Shown: piece after piece, positions 44,142 to 54,770 of the stretch
Position numbering within the stretch: position 1 is the first letter of the stretch
How the letters are laid out: every line of letters starts with the position of its first letter
NCBI GenBank assembly: GCA_003996215.1
Contig: QJPP01000451.1
Coordinates: 62,001-126,000, forward strand
DNA from: Jaltomata sinuosa
Taxonomy: Eukaryota > Streptophyta > Magnoliopsida > Solanales > Solanaceae
Direction of reading: 5' to 3'
Length of the DNA stretch: 64,000 bases
Notes under the pieces: generated by a model
Told to the model about the DNA's origin: nothing
What the model saw: only the letters and a program-made list of their open reading frames with translations
Database searches by the model: none
Translations under genes and position numbers: made by a program

Positions 44142-44879
44142 CATGAAGTTAGTTACTTGGAATATTAGGGAATGAATAAACTTCATAAACAGAAGGAACT
44201 AAAACTGTTTGTGAAGGAGAATAAAGTGAGTTTGTTAGTGTTTTAGAGCATAATATGAAGGAAAATACAACTAATTGTACAATTATGAAGTTATTTCCAC
44301 GATGGATGTACGAAGCTGATTATGAATACAATATAAAAGGGAGAATTGGCTATTATGGGATCCACAGTTAGTAGATTATATAATACTCAGTAAATCTAAT
44401 CAATATATCTAGGGTAAGGTGAAGGTGAAAAGAAGTAGCTTGGAGTTGCTTTTTGTAGCAATCAACGGTATGCATACCATCCAAGATAAATAGGGGCTGT
44501 GGGATGATCTGAGAAGGGTGGCCATAGGATTTCAGGAACCTATTGTATGGGTGATTATAATGCTATATTGATAGGTGCTGGTAGACCATAAGACATTAAG
44601 GTTTAGGAGGTACAAATAAGAGACTTCAATAATTTCTTACTTGATACAGGAATGTTCGAGCTAAGGTCAGTAGGTCGAAACTATGCATGGTCAAATAGAC
44701 ACACTTGTAGCAAAATAGATAGAGTAGTGGTTAATGCTGAATAGATTATGAAACTTCCTCATCTGGAGGTGACAGTCATGGAGCTGACATCCTCTGATCA
44801 CACTCCTTTGAGTATTGAGCTAGAAAAAAGTACAACCAACAATCATAAGGCATTTAGATTCTTCAATTGTCTTGTTGAC
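44142..44879 (+). pseudogene. LINE2 ORF2 endonuclease
   Basis: The ATG at 44142 opens MKLVTWNIRE, the usual start of the LINE endonuclease. The domain is broken by stops but runs in order: a VSLLVF..LEHNMKE-like strip, GVCYLMGDYNAI-like text near 44550, then ELRSVGRNYAWSN and MELTSSDHTPLSIEL, the SDH catalytic motif near the C-terminus. It is cut at 44879 by element C. The downstream codons resume after 54770. Confidence 0.75.
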
Positions 44880-46375
44880 TGATAAGTCAGTAATCTACTA
44901 ACTTATTGAGCATATATCCATGAATTATTGCTATATTTTTAATTGATTTAGAGGTTCTTATGGCCTTTATTGATGTCTATACAAGTACTTTGGATAGAAG
45001 AGGAAAAACAAGGATATGGACCTAAAAAGAGCCCAAAAGGAGCTGTCTGAAGAGTTGAAAAAAGCTAGAGAATCTGCCGAGAGGTACAGTGGCTGTGTGA
45101 CCCACACAAGCCGAGGTGAGGTTCGCATCTCCTCCACATGAAGCTGCAAAGATGAATGAAGATTCTGCTAAGGAGTGTGGTCGCCATGCGACGCGTACAT
45201 CTCGTGGTGTGAAATGCATTACCTTTCACACAAAGCTTACTTAAGCGGCTGAAGTCACTGGTCAACTTGAAGAAGGTGTGCGATGCGCACACTGCAACAT
45301 GCAAACCGCATGCCGCATCGCACACCACCTAGAGGGCCATTTTGTCCTAAAATTATGTGACGATTTTGGAAACATATAAAAGGCAATTTTAGGCTTGTTT
45401 TGTATATACAATTTTGAGTAGAGAATTTTAGTAGAGAACTGGAAGATATTTTTGTCTTGTAAACACTTTTCTCCATCTCCATTGAGAGAGGGTTTTCAAT
45501 CCAATCTTTTGGTTAACAAATTGTGTACCTAATTTGACTCTAGAACTTGAGAATCAACTACAATGGATGGAAATTTGATTTTACCCAGCTGGTATATCTT
45601 CTCCCCCTTCTATGAGTGGCTAATTTCTCTTGTCTAGGGGTGTGTAGCTAATGGGTATGGGTGTTGCTAATTCGCTTTTATAATTGCTTATATGATATGG
45701 GTTTAGTAATTTCACTATGTTTTAATCTAATAATTTGTGGTTGTAAACATGAATTTACCTTACTTGGCTATATAATTGCTCAAGAGAGAATTTTGTAGTT
45801 GTGGATGTGAAATTGCTAGTGGGTACTTGGGAATCCATTTAGATGGGAGGCTAGACATAGCTCCAATTGCGGAATCTCCTATTTAAGAGTCCGAGCTAGA
45901 GATAGGATGACCTCCCCAAGTAATTATTGGTTGGTTATTTAGCACATCGAATGATGTTCTAATCGAAATCATCAGATATGTGGATGTTGATCGATAGATA
46001 GCATTCCACACTTATGACCAACACTACCCGTGTCAATAGGTGAGAATTTAAGTGATTAGTGACTACTCTATCCTATAGCGAATACCCATCGGAAATGCAC
46101 CCCTAGTCATCTAGTTCTTATTAGTACACCCATCTTGATTTTATAGTTTTTATTTGAATTGAGTTAGTAGTGACAACTTTCCCAATTCCCCCCATTTTAT
46201 TGTTTGGTTTTGTTGAACAACTACTCTCACTTTGAAATCACTTCGCACAATCTCTAATGAGCTAAATCAGGTCCCTTAGTTATGAACCCGACATCCATTG
46301 GGTTTATAAATTTTGTTTTGACTACGCAATCGCCATGACCTCCTAATTGGAGATCCACGATTTGAGCATTTATAA
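44880..46375 (+). repeat. 5' LTR of element C
   Basis: 1,496 bases. It contains a group of GCG-rich hairpin words (45090-45330), and ends in a gatttgagcatttata stretch just before the primer site. Confidence 0.9.
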
Positions 46376-46379
46376 AAAA

Positions 46380-46397
46380 TGGCGCCATTACCAGGGA
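46380..46397 (+). promoter_or_regulatory. Primer-binding site of element C (tRNA-Asp type)
   Basis: TGGCGCCATTACCAGGGA, equivalent in position to TGGCACCGTTGCCGGGGA of element A, and complementary to the 3' end of tRNA-Asp with two changes. Confidence 0.75.
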
Positions 46398-46501
46398 CTT
46401 GAGTATTAGCTAGTTTTTGATTGTTGTTGTGAAGTCAACTTGAGAGTGCTTGTTTTCTTTTAATTTTTGTTATTTTTGAGTGTTGATTGAGCAGGTCAGC
46501 T

Positions 46502-47830
46502 ATGGAAGAAGCCGAGAACAATGAGAGCATTAGCGGCTTCGACAACGCCAACGCTGCTGAGCCAATGATGCATGGAGGTGTAGGTGCAATCCGTCTACCT
46601 TCCATGGTGGGAAATGCTGTCTTCTATGTGACAAGCACCATGCTCCATTTGATTCAAATAAATGGGCTATTTAGTGGAGCTGCCCATGAGGACGCCAACC
46701 GGCATATTCAGAACTCTGTGGAGATTTTCCAACCATACATGATCTACAATATCTCCCAAGAGTCCATACGATTGTGCCTATTCCCTTTCTCTTTAACGGG
46801 GGAAGCCACGACGTGGTTGGAAAAATTGATGGATAGATCTATCACATCTTAAGCCGAGTTGGTTGAGGTATTCACCTCGAGATTCTTTCCTCTATCTCAA
46901 ATGATGAAGTTAAGAGATAAGATTACCAACTTTAGGCAGTTCTCGGACGAGCCTCTTCATGAAGTTTGGCTACGATTCAAAAAGAAGCTTCTATTATACC
47001 CAAACCATGAGTTGTCAGACAATGTGTTGCTTCAAATCTTCTACCGGTCATTGAACTCTACGAACAAATTGGTGGATGATAATCTTGGAGGTCGCAGCTT
47101 CATGGACCTTGAGTTTCACATTGCCTCGAAGCTATTAGAACGAATGACCAAGACCAATCAAGCTTGGCATATGAGAGAGGCAGAGGTGTCAACTTCGGGA
47201 ATGCCCTCAATAATCTTGACAAATGAAACAAGGAGAAAAGATGAGGAGCGAGATGAAGCTTTAGCTAAAATGATGACACAAATTGACTTGATGGCCAAGC
47301 ATGTGATGTGAGCTGGTGTTAAGAAGGTGAATGCAATGAGTACACCAGAGATTAAGGTGAATAATGTTAAGCTTATGACTGAGGTTGATGGTAAGCTATG
47401 CTATGTGTCAGAGGGTTCTCGCCCAGGGTATTATCGCCCATAGGAAGAGAATCAAGGTTGGATTAGAGACAAAGCGAGAGAGGGCAATTGGCGTGAAAGA
47501 GATAAGGATGGTGATCGCTTTAATCACCGGAGCTCAAATCCCTACATCCCCCTCAAAAAATCTGATTCTCTATACCAGCCGGGCACAAGCAATCTCGGAC
47601 AATCCAAGTTAGAGGACATGTTGTCCTTGGTTCTTAAGAAGGTGGACACTACAAACTCAGGAGTGAGTGAGATAAAGAGTGAGGTCTCTACACTTCACCA
47701 AATGGTGAGCTCTCATAGTGCCTCGATCAAATATCTTGAGGCCCAAATAACCCACCTATCAAGCCAAATAAACCCACGGATAAAGGGAATGTTGCCTAGT
47801 GACACTGTCAACAACCCCAAAAATGAATGA
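46502..47830 (+). pseudogene. gag of element C
   Basis: MEEAENNESISGFDNA opens at 46502; the frame ends at 46852 after ESIRLCLFPFSLTGEATTWL. The gag core goes on at 46859-47311 with VEVFTSRFFPLSQMMKL, LHEVWLRFKKKLLLYPNHEL and LLQIFYRSLNS. After further shifts (from 47312) the C-terminal coiled coil (KVDTTNSGVSEIKSEVSTLH, 47618-47830) is like that of element A. Stops at 46850 and 47309 make it non-functional now. The stop at 47828-47830 is followed within 20 bases by the hairpin motif. Confidence 0.85.
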
Positions 47831-47845
47831 GGATTGAGGTAACAT

Positions 47846-47893
47846 CGTCGTACCGCAACGTTAAATCAAGTGTTGCTTTGGAGGCAACCCAAG
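47846..47893 (+). other. Three-hairpin motif, copy 4 (element C; hairpins II and III only)
   Basis: Hairpin II: CGTCG / TACCG / CAACG (47846-47860), one mismatch. Linker gttaaatcaagtgttg. Hairpin III: CTTTGG / AGGCAA / CCCAAG (47876-47893), one mismatch. Hairpin I is not recognisable here. Confidence 0.7.
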
Positions 47894-49645
47894 TTTCTTT
47901 CTTTGTTTTTGGTTATGGTTTGTTGTTTTTGATGTTCTGTAGGGAGTGCATGGGATGTAAACATGGACATGGGAAAACAAGGCAAAAATATGTCATGTAG
48001 TGGACTGTGTGGACAACATAAGAAATTGTGCATGTCACACAACCTACCGCATACCAAAACAGAGGGCCAGGAGAAAAAGTGAAAAATAAAGGTGACGTGC
48101 GCTGTGCTATGTGGATCGCACTAACCCAAGTGTGCATCGCACCTCCATCGCACAAGGAAACAGATGCCTGGGCAACCCCACGGGAGAAAAAAGGGGCATG
48201 CGTGATACGCCATGCGGTCCGCACCTTGCCTGGTGCGAATCGCATGTCGCGGCGCACAGGAGGTAAATTTGAATTTTTAATTAACCTAACCCATTGACTG
48301 ACCCGACCCGGAGACAACCCGACCGACTCTTCTTCTTCTTTTTCTTTTAAAACCGCCTATCTCTTCTTTTTCCACCATCTTTCTCCACAACTCTCAAAAT
48401 CCTCCACCAAAATCCTCTCCAAAACCCCTCAACTTCCCACATAATCTTCTCCTCTTCTCACCCCATCTTCTAAACCACTTCTCCACATCGCCGACGTCAT
48501 TCTCCGGGAGGTCTTGTGGGTTACCATTGTTGGAATTCAAAAAGCTTCAATTTCCATTCTTCCCTTCATAATCTTCACTTATGGTAAGTTCTCTGATGCT
48601 AAATAGTTGTTTTTATAATTGTTGGGAACTCATAGTGTGAAGTATGCTTAGTAGATTAGCCATGTTGATAATGGGTGAGATCCGAAAATTTTGGGTCCCC
48701 AATTTTGAGTTGTAAAGATGAAATCTTTTAATGTCAACTTGGTAGATTGTAAATCTTAACTATGCATATTGATTGGTAGTAATGTTTAGCCTTAATATCT
48801 GTGATGGGGTAAAGTCTGAGTAACCCACTTATGACTAGTGCTTGATTTGGCCCGATGATAGATTGAGTGATGTCATTCTTAAGGGCAAGTCATTGTTAGT
48901 CATGAGGTTTTGTTTGATAATTGATGATTGAGGCTAAATGTTGCTGATCGTATGCCTATGATCCTGATTGAAAAATCTATTGGGGTGTATGATCTTGTGC
49001 GGGGATTAGGTTAATTATTGATATGCTTGTTGGTGCCCATTATTGCAAGGAGTGCTTGATGTTCCCGATGATAAACGGGGTAACGTCCATCTTAAGGGAA
49101 GTCGTTGAGTCTTTTCTTGTTGGTTTTATGTTAATGGAAACCCGGAGAAGTCTGAGTCCCCGGAAGTTATGGTCATGAATCCCCTTGCCCCTTTGTTATT
49201 ATGAATTGGTTGCGTGTGGTGCTAAGTGCTGAAGCACATCTTGCTCTATGGATCATAGGCGTAACGCACAAGAACACAAGGAACCAAAAAATTCCAATTG
49301 TGCCTTTGTGCATTTCGCATACGATGCATAGATCTTGACATACGGGTCGCACAAGGCGTCACACCAAGTTGAAAAGAAACTGCAGAACACTGACTTGAGG
49401 GGTAAAGCTTGATGCGACATGCACTTCTGATGGTGCGGATCGCACCAGCTTCGCACTTCAATAGAAAAATTTCCTGAAGGTTCTGTTGGCTTGTGCGACA
49501 GCACTTGCGACACACACTCTTCCTAGTGCATTTTGCATGAGGTCCGCACAAGACAACAAACACCTACTTTGATTTCTACTCTGTTGTATTCCACCCTTAG
49601 TAGATTTTGTTTTTGATTTTGGCTCACAATCTTTGGATGCAGACT
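47894..49645 (+). other. Spacer between gag and accessory ORF of element C
   Basis: No supported coding. Two groups of GCG-rich palindromic words (48080-48260 and 49260-49550) resemble those of the LTR. The word AAGTCTGAGT of hairpin loop I recurs at 48812-48821 and 49148-49157. A direct repeat of about 60 bases (taagggcaagtc / taagggaagtc context) lies near 48880 and 49095. An AG (49641-49642) precedes the accessory ATG. Confidence 0.6.
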
Positions 49646-51161
49646 ATGTCTTCTAACAGGGGTAACACCGAGAGGAGCTCACGTAGGCCAACCGCTCACT
49701 CCTCCTGCATGCCAACTTCAAAAGGGAAGAAAAAAGTCTCATCGGCCCGTGATCAAGCCTCAGAGGAGGAGAGAGTTCAATTTGGAATGAAGATCATGAA
49801 AGTAATCTATGACCGTGATAGGGGAAGGTCCTTCAATGAGGAGCAAAGCTTCAACCTAATGTAGTGGGGGATAATCTGCCTAACATCCTCACTCAATTTG
49901 CTAAGCGCCACTGGCAACCTTTCAAAAAGTACCCGGGAACTATTACAAGGAGTTGGTCTGGGAGTTTTTCTCTTTATACCAAGCTACCCAAGATGCTAGG
50001 GGCCACAAAGGGGGTTGTGAGAAATTTCCCGCATTGGACTCCGTTACAGTTATGGGGAAAGAAGTCCACATCACACCAGCTGCCATTAATGCCATATACT
50101 GGAGCAGTCCAATGAATTCAGCACCCACCCTAATGGAGAAGTTGCTCCTTAGGAGCAAACATCTCGAGTGGGCTGCTTCCATCATTGCTCCTGATACACC
50201 CTCTTGGGCCACCATGGGAGGTGAAATTCCCCGCTCGACATTGTACTTGGAGGCTCACTTATGGTATGACATTGTGTGCACCCATCTTATACCATCTTAA
50301 AATGACCAAAAGATCACACACGATGGAGCCATGCTGATAGCTGCAATCATGGCAGGAGATCATGTCAATGTGGGAGAGGTCATTGCTTTGGTGATAAAAA
50401 GGAAATCCTGAAGGAGTGGTGATGCTTTTCCTTTCTCGGTATTGATCAGCAAATTATGTGCACAAGCCGGTGTCCCTTTTTTTGATTGTGATACTCCTAC
50501 CCCCGCCATTGGTGAATTAGATCTTGAAAAAAATACTGACCGTGACACTTTCCGATTCAAAAGGCTTAGGGTTGAAGCATCGGTGAAATCCAAGGATGAT
50601 GACTCAGATGTAGACATGCATACTTCTCCTCCTCCACCTACTGCCTCACAAGGACACACTCCTCCAGCGACTGCACCCAAGGAACCACTCAGCCTCCAAG
50701 ACATGGTCGACAAAGCATATAATCATGAGAGACAGTTGAAGGATTTGTCAGATGATCTCCCGGGATTAATTGGGAGGGCAGTCAAAGTAGCCATGAAAGA
50801 AGTAGTGGAAAGTACTCTCAACCTCTGGAAATGAGTTGATGCATGAGAGAAGTCTCTCAAGTCCATTCGGTCGGACATGGCCAAGGAAAAAGGGAAAGCA
50901 CCGCTAATCCAAGAGGACCTGTCCATATTTCCTCTACCTAGGAGGATTCCTGGCCCATTGGATAACTTGTTTGCTTTATATGCATCCAAAGAGTTTCCAG
51001 GTCGTGAGGAGGAGAAAGCAGATGCCGAGGAGAACCCAGTGTTTCAGAGAGTTCTCCACTACTCCACGTTATCGGCAGACTCTCGTAGAAGTGGTGATAG
51101 CCTGAGTGGAAAGAGTGTTGAAGTAGAAGATACTTCTGATGGTGGTGATGATGAGGACTAG
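49646..51161 (+). pseudogene. Accessory ORF of element C
   Basis: MSSNRGNTERSSRRPTAHSS begins at 49646. Conserved text comes in the frame 49953-50300: VTVMGKEVHITPAAINAIYW, LEWAASIIAPDTPSWATM and YLEAHLWYDIVCTHLIPS. After stops, AMLIAAIMAGDHV and FPFSVLISKLCAQAGVPF follow. The pattern matches the accessory ORF of element A (PYKWIASVI..NPPWL; AAIM; FPFLVTQLCQATEVP) at low identity, so the two are homologous. The frame 50442-50834 ends in a coiled-coil-like stretch (YNHERQLKDLSDDLPGLIGR), and 50877-51161 is an acidic tail. Function is unknown. Confidence 0.7.
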
Positions 51162-53252
51162 ATCCTACAGGGAGTTCCACCTTTTCCCATTGCACTATGA
51201 GCATTGAGGACAATGCTTCTTTAATGGGAGGGGGTGGCTTTCTTTACTTGCTTTTTGGTGCCCGTGAGTGGGCTTGAGATAATTAATTGCCCTTGTCAGG
51301 CCTAGTTGACTATTTTGCTTAGTTTTATTTGGCCCTTGTCAGGCACATTTTGGATAATTGATTGTGATGCTACTATTTTTTCTTTCTTTAGATTATGTTT
51401 ACGTTTTACTTTGAACTTAATTGTGCCCTCGCCTGGCTTGAATTTTACTGAAGGTGTGCCGGGTTGGTCTTACATGCCCCATTATTCCACTACCCGTGCC
51501 TGGCAAATATGCTAAATGCCTATGCCGAGTCTTGTTCTTGATTGATTCATGATGGCAAAAAATTGTGGATCGCCTTGTTGATAGTAGTGTAGAAATAAAC
51601 TCCGAGGGTTTTCTTAATACTACGGTTCTTTCCCAAGGAGCAAAAGTTTTGATTATTTTCTTTTTCTTTTCTTTTGTTTTGTGTGTCAAACTGGGTTGGT
51701 GTTTCCCTATGATAGATTCAAAGGCGACTTTCTTAAGAGAAAATGCCAAGTTTAGTTTAGAATTGAGTTCGTAAATGCTTGTCTCGAAATGGGCACACCA
51801 AAAAAATTTCTTGGTAAATTATTTTTGAAAAGGAAAAGAGGAAGGGAAATGATTTTTTGAGAAAAAACGTTCTCTTGTCATGACTTGCACACTCTCGCTT
51901 TGGCTTGATTGACTCATAAACTAGTGTGTAATAAACTCTGAATAGCTTGTCAAAAGTCATTTGCCTAATTGATTGTGGGACTAATGGATGAAGTCTTGTG
52001 GCATGATGCCTTGTGCAGTGAGACTTTACCTTGATTCTTGTGCATAAGTGTCGCCTAAAACTTGCCCCGAATGTGATTCAAGGAAAAATTCTAGGTGTAG
52101 CCAAGCTTGGGAAATAACCTTAGGCCCTTTTTGATAGCCACTACACTCAAATGACCTCCCAATGACATCAAATCCTAGTGAACCCCTTTGAGCTTGTGAC
52201 CATTCTTTGACACCTTTGTAACACCTTGACCTTTTTGGAACCTCTATCTTGACACCTATCCTCCCTAATTGCTTGAAAATGAAATGTAGGCTAAGAGCCT
52301 AAGTTTGGGGGCGAGGGAACAAAAGATAACATAGGCAAATGCCTAAGTTTGGGAGGTGCATGTGATCAAATGAGGAGAAGAAAAGGAATGCACTTTAAGT
52401 GCAAGGTAGCACCTTGATTCAAAAATTGAAAAGTGCTCCAAAAGATCAATCCAATGAGCAAATTGAAAAGCAAAAATAGGTGCTACCAAGTGAAGGTGGT
52501 ATAAGGTGTGAATAATCATGAGGTTAGAAGGAGAAATCTTGGGTTGTGTGAGGGAGAAATAAGGTGAAGTTGAAAAATGTGAGCGACGTTTGAAATGAAA
52601 AACAAAGAGCATTAGGGAGGTGTAGTCACTTGAACCAAATGATATCCTCACCTTAGCCCTAGCCAATATTATAACCCTCAAGTCCTTGGTGATTCTGATC
52701 TTGGCTACCCTACATTAGTGGCGATTTACATGAAGGGCAAGCCTATGGTTTGATGCGCATGCACTTGAACTTCCTTGAAAGAGTGAGAGTCTTCTTGGTT
52801 CTCTTATCATCCTGTGGTTAAGAATTGAATAATTGCGAGTGGGATTCTCTCTTGTGGTGAGTGGCATCATGCACTCGAATTGAAGCATAGAGTTTCTATT
52901 TTAATTGAGGGGAATGAATGAGACAAGTTGTGTGGTGAATCTCGAGGCAAACCTTGACGGTCCATGCCAATGACTTGAGAAGCTAAAATGTCTTATTTTG
53001 AATGGTAAATTCCCTTGAGTTTTAAAAGAGATATGATGTCCTTTTTGAAAAAAGTTTTGAAATGAGCAATTGCCTTGAGCATGTGGGGGTCCAAATTGAG
53101 ATAAGCATAGTAGTTGAGTCTTTTGTTTGTTTATTTTTCTTAAATTTTTAGTGTAGAATAGTTTTTGTGCCTTAATAGAGCCTTAGCATAATTCATTCCT
53201 TGTCGTATAAGTATCTTGCTTGAGGACAATCAATAGTTCAAGTTTGGGGGTT
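51162..53252 (+). other. 3' noncoding spacer and polypurine tract of element C
   Basis: It holds the AGGA-loop hairpin AGCATTG/CAATGCT (51200-51217), two hairpins directly followed by AAGTTTGGG-type purine tracts (52288-52316 and 52333-52358), a further AGGA-loop hairpin (53216-53233), and the final polypurine tract agtttgggggtt (53241-53252). No protein coding was seen. Confidence 0.7.
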
Positions 53253-54765
53253 TGATAAGTCGGTAATCTACCAACTTATTGAGCCTATATCCATGAATTA
53301 TTGCTACGTTTTGAATTGATTTAGAGGTTCTTATGGCCTTTATTGATGTCTATGCATGTACTTTGGATAGAAGAGGAGAAACAAGGATATGGACCCTAAA
53401 AGAGCCAAAAAGGAGCTAAGTGTGAAGAGTAGAGAAAACCTGGAGATTCTGCCGAGAGGTGCGGTGGCTCTGCGACACGCACAAGATGAGATGCGGTTCG
53501 CATCTCCTCCGCATGAAGCTGGAAAGATGACTGAAGATTCTGCTAAGGAGTGCGGTCGCCATGCGATGCGCACATCTCGTGGTGCTAAATGCATCACCTT
53601 TCGCACAAAGCCTACTTAAGCAGCTGAAGTCACTAGTCAACCTGAAGCAGGTGTGCGACACGCACACTGCGACATGCGAACCACACGCCGCATCACACAC
53701 CACCAGGAGGGAAATTTTGTCCTAAAATTATGTGACGATTTTGGGAACATATAAAAGGCAATTTTAGGCTTGTTTTGTACATACAATTTTGAGCAGAGAA
53801 TTTTAGTAGAGTACTGGAAGATATTTTTGGCTTATAAACACTTTTCTCCATCTCCATTGAGAGAGGATTTTCAATCCAATCTTTTGGTTAACAAATTTTG
53901 TACCTAATTTGACTCTAGAACTTGAGAATCAACTACAATGGATGGGAATTTGATTTACCCAGCTGGTATATCTTCTCCCCCTTCTATGAGTGGCTAATTT
54001 CTCTTTTCTAGGGGTGTGTTGATGATGGGTATGTAGCTAATGGGTGTGGGTGTTGCAAATTTGCTTTTATAATTGCTTATCTGATATGGGTCTAGTAATT
54101 TCACCATGTTTTAATCTAATAATTTATGGTTGCAAACATGAATTTACTTTACTTTGCTATATAATTGCTCGAGAGAGAATTTTGTAGTTGTGGATGTGAA
54201 ATTGCTAGTGGGTACTTGGGAATCCACTTAGATTGGAGGCTAGGCATAGCTCCAATCACGGAATCTCCCATTTAAGGGTCTGAGCTAGAGATAGGACAAC
54301 CTCCCCAAGCAAATGTTGGTTGGTTATTTAGCACACCGAATGATGTTCTAATCGAAATCATCGGATATGTGGATGTTGATCGAGAGATAGCATTCCACAC
54401 TTATGACCAACGCTACCCGTGTTAATAGATGAGAATTTAAGTGAACTAGTGACTACCCTATCCTATAGTGAATGCCCATCGGAAATGCACCCCTAGTCAT
54501 CTAGTTCTTATTGGTAGACCCATATCGATTTTATAGTTTTTATTTGAATTGAGTTAGTAGTGACAACTTTCTCAATTCCCCCCATTTTATTGTTTGGTTT
54601 TGTTGAACAACTACTCTCACTTTGAAATCGCTTCGCACAATCTCTAATGAGCTAAATCAGGTCCCTTAGGTATGAACCCGACATCTGTTGAGTTTATAAA
54701 TTTTGTTTTGACTATGCGATCACCGTGACCTCCTAATTGGAGAGCCACGATTTGAGAGTTTATCA
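53253..54765 (+). repeat. 3' LTR of element C
   Basis: 1,513 bases, very like 44880-46375. It includes a perfect hairpin GAGATGCG / CGCATCTC (53488-53506). An extra ~16 bases near 54020 (ttgatgatgggtatg) are absent from the 5' LTR. Confidence 0.9.
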
Positions 54766-54770
54766 CCGAC

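Larger units (their letters stand above)
44880..54765 (+). mobile_element. Element C: Athila-related LTR element without pol
   Basis: LTRs at 44880-46375 and 53253-54765 run from TGATAAGTC to TTTATCA (TTTATAA in the 5' copy). The flanking 5-mers are ttgac (44875-44879) and ccgac (54766-54770), a TSD with two transitions, and LINE2 coding resumes across the insertion. The tRNA-Asp-type primer site is at 46380. It has gag, then passes straight to the three-hairpin motif and an accessory ORF; protease, RT, RNase H and integrase are all absent. It would have needed enzymes from an element such as A. Confidence 0.9.

Noticed and set aside
48028..48317. Overlapping frames on both strands in element C
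   Set aside because: They cover the GCG-rich palindromic words, which stay open on both strands; no protein signal.
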